Virus record (IMG/VR): IMGVR_UViG_3300025141_000806
Location: 1-22,947 of that record
Source of the DNA: a virus
DNA: 22,947 nucleotides
Direction: 5' to 3' (one strand)
Below the pieces are notes generated by a model. It made no database searches and was not told the DNA's origin. It worked only from the letters and a program-made list of their open reading frames with translations. Positions 22,712 through 22,947 of this stretch are shown here, piece by piece (positions within the stretch are counted from its first letter, which is position 1; every line of letters begins with the position of its first letter). Position numbers and translations under genes: made by a program.

Positions 22712-22947
22712 AATTTCATCTAAATATGCAACTCTTATTAATGAAATAGAAAAGGAACATTCCATTGATGATGAGAAGGGATTTGACATTAGTAGTCGAG
22801 TTCTCATCATTGATGGGCTTTGACTCAATACATTCATCCGTTCTTTTAGTGCTAACCCAGCTGTCAATGATGATGGTATACACATCGGAGGTTTAATTGG
22901 TTTTCTGAAGTCTCTTAGATATAGCATTGCGAGGATAAAACCAACCA
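22704..22947 (+). CDS. PIN/5'-nuclease-like protein, interrupted by in-frame TGA; runs off the window
   Basis: The ATG at 22704 overlaps the uvsX end. The frame reads MNKISSKYATLINEIEKEHS (1-20), then SSRVLIIDGL (30-39), TGA at 22821-22823 (codon 40), then LNTFIRSFSANPAVNDDG and IHIGGLIGFLKSLRYSIARI to the window end. The two halves are in the same frame and together match the N-terminus of the PIN-type 5'-3' exonuclease-like proteins found beside uvsX in marine T4-like phages (IIDGLNTFIR...GGLVGFLKS pattern). D37 would be an active-site acid. The stop plus one Leu codon is an extra six bases relative to that pattern. No usual start codon is seen in frame soon after the TGA. The gene is either recoded (see findings), a recent pseudogene or a sequence error. 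The 3' part is outside the window. Confidence 0.7.
22762..22816 (+). other. 16-bp inverted repeat just upstream of the in-frame TGA
   Basis: CCATTGATGATGAGAA (22762-22777) pairs with TTCTCATCATTGATGG (22801-22816), 16 bp with two G-T wobbles and a 23-base loop. The right arm ends one base before the codon CTT that precedes the TGA. Both arms are coding sequence. It could form an mRNA hairpin behind a ribosome stalled at the stop. Confidence 0.75.

Noticed and set aside
22818-22880. prfB-style +1 frameshift at CTTTGAC
   Set aside because: The +1 frame downstream does not match the family; the conserved sequence continues in the original frame, so a hop or readthrough fits better.
22664-22927. 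Minus-strand ORF of 87 codons over the uvsX end and the next gene
   Set aside because: The plus strand carries the conserved-looking nuclease sequence on both sides of the TGA; the minus ORF has no family likeness.
1-22947. tRNA genes, CRISPR arrays, insertion sequences, homing endonucleases
   Set aside because: I looked for cloverleaf ends, spaced direct repeats, transposase or LAGLIDADG/GIY-YIG/HNH motifs and saw none that I can support.

Overview
This window looks like part of the genome of a large T4-like contractile-tailed phage, probably of the marine or environmental T4-like group. It is AT-rich and almost every gene lies on the + strand. The evidence is a run of T4 hallmark proteins: the C-terminus of the tail sheath (gp18-like), tail tube (gp19-like), gp26-like baseplate protein, tape measure (gp29 position), a LysM baseplate protein, a gp27-like hub, the gp32 single-strand binding protein and the UvsX recombinase. 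The holin (GTA_holin_3TM type) and GH108 endolysin point to a Gram-negative host. I cannot name the host.

Layout. (1) 1-992: sheath end, terminator, promoter-like motif, tail tube gene, terminator. (2) 1059-3491: a second unit with promoter-like motif, holin, second small membrane protein, endolysin, small Hc1-like basic protein, gp26-like protein, and a +1-frame ORF with no usual start codon, closed by a terminator. A lysis cassette therefore sits inside the tail module. (3) 3503-16049: small unknown protein, tape measure, a 1645-aa repeat protein with a baseplate-type C-terminus, LysM protein, and a 1179-aa hub with a cysteine-rich extension. (4) 16122-19549: a minimal family A (Pol I-like) DNA polymerase translationally coupled to a protein with a PD-(D/E)xK nuclease signature, then an unknown protein. 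(5) 19554-20702: a thioredoxin-fold fusion protein overlapping a zinc-ribbon protein. (6) 20734-22947: recombination genes gp32, uvsX and the start of a PIN/5'-nuclease-like gene.

A recurrent motif close to TATTTATATATGAA lies 40-80 bases before the first gene of most units, usually just after a hairpin. It is the best promoter candidate.

Most notable points. (a) The last gene has an in-frame TGA in its conserved IIDGLNTF motif. Two codons for the same leucine tRNA class flank the stop (CTT TGA CTC), and a 16-bp inverted repeat ends just before it, so a 6-base ribosomal hop would restore the conserved sequence. (b) The ORF after gp26 lacks a start codon and overlaps gp26 in the +1 frame, suggesting a frameshifted tail-assembly product. 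(c) The 425-aa polymerase keeps both catalytic aspartates but has lost the exonuclease domain and the usual steric-gate glutamate. (d) The gp32 leader holds a perfect hairpin followed by a fourfold 7-base repeat next to the ribosome site, resembling in layout the T4 gene 32 autoregulatory operator.
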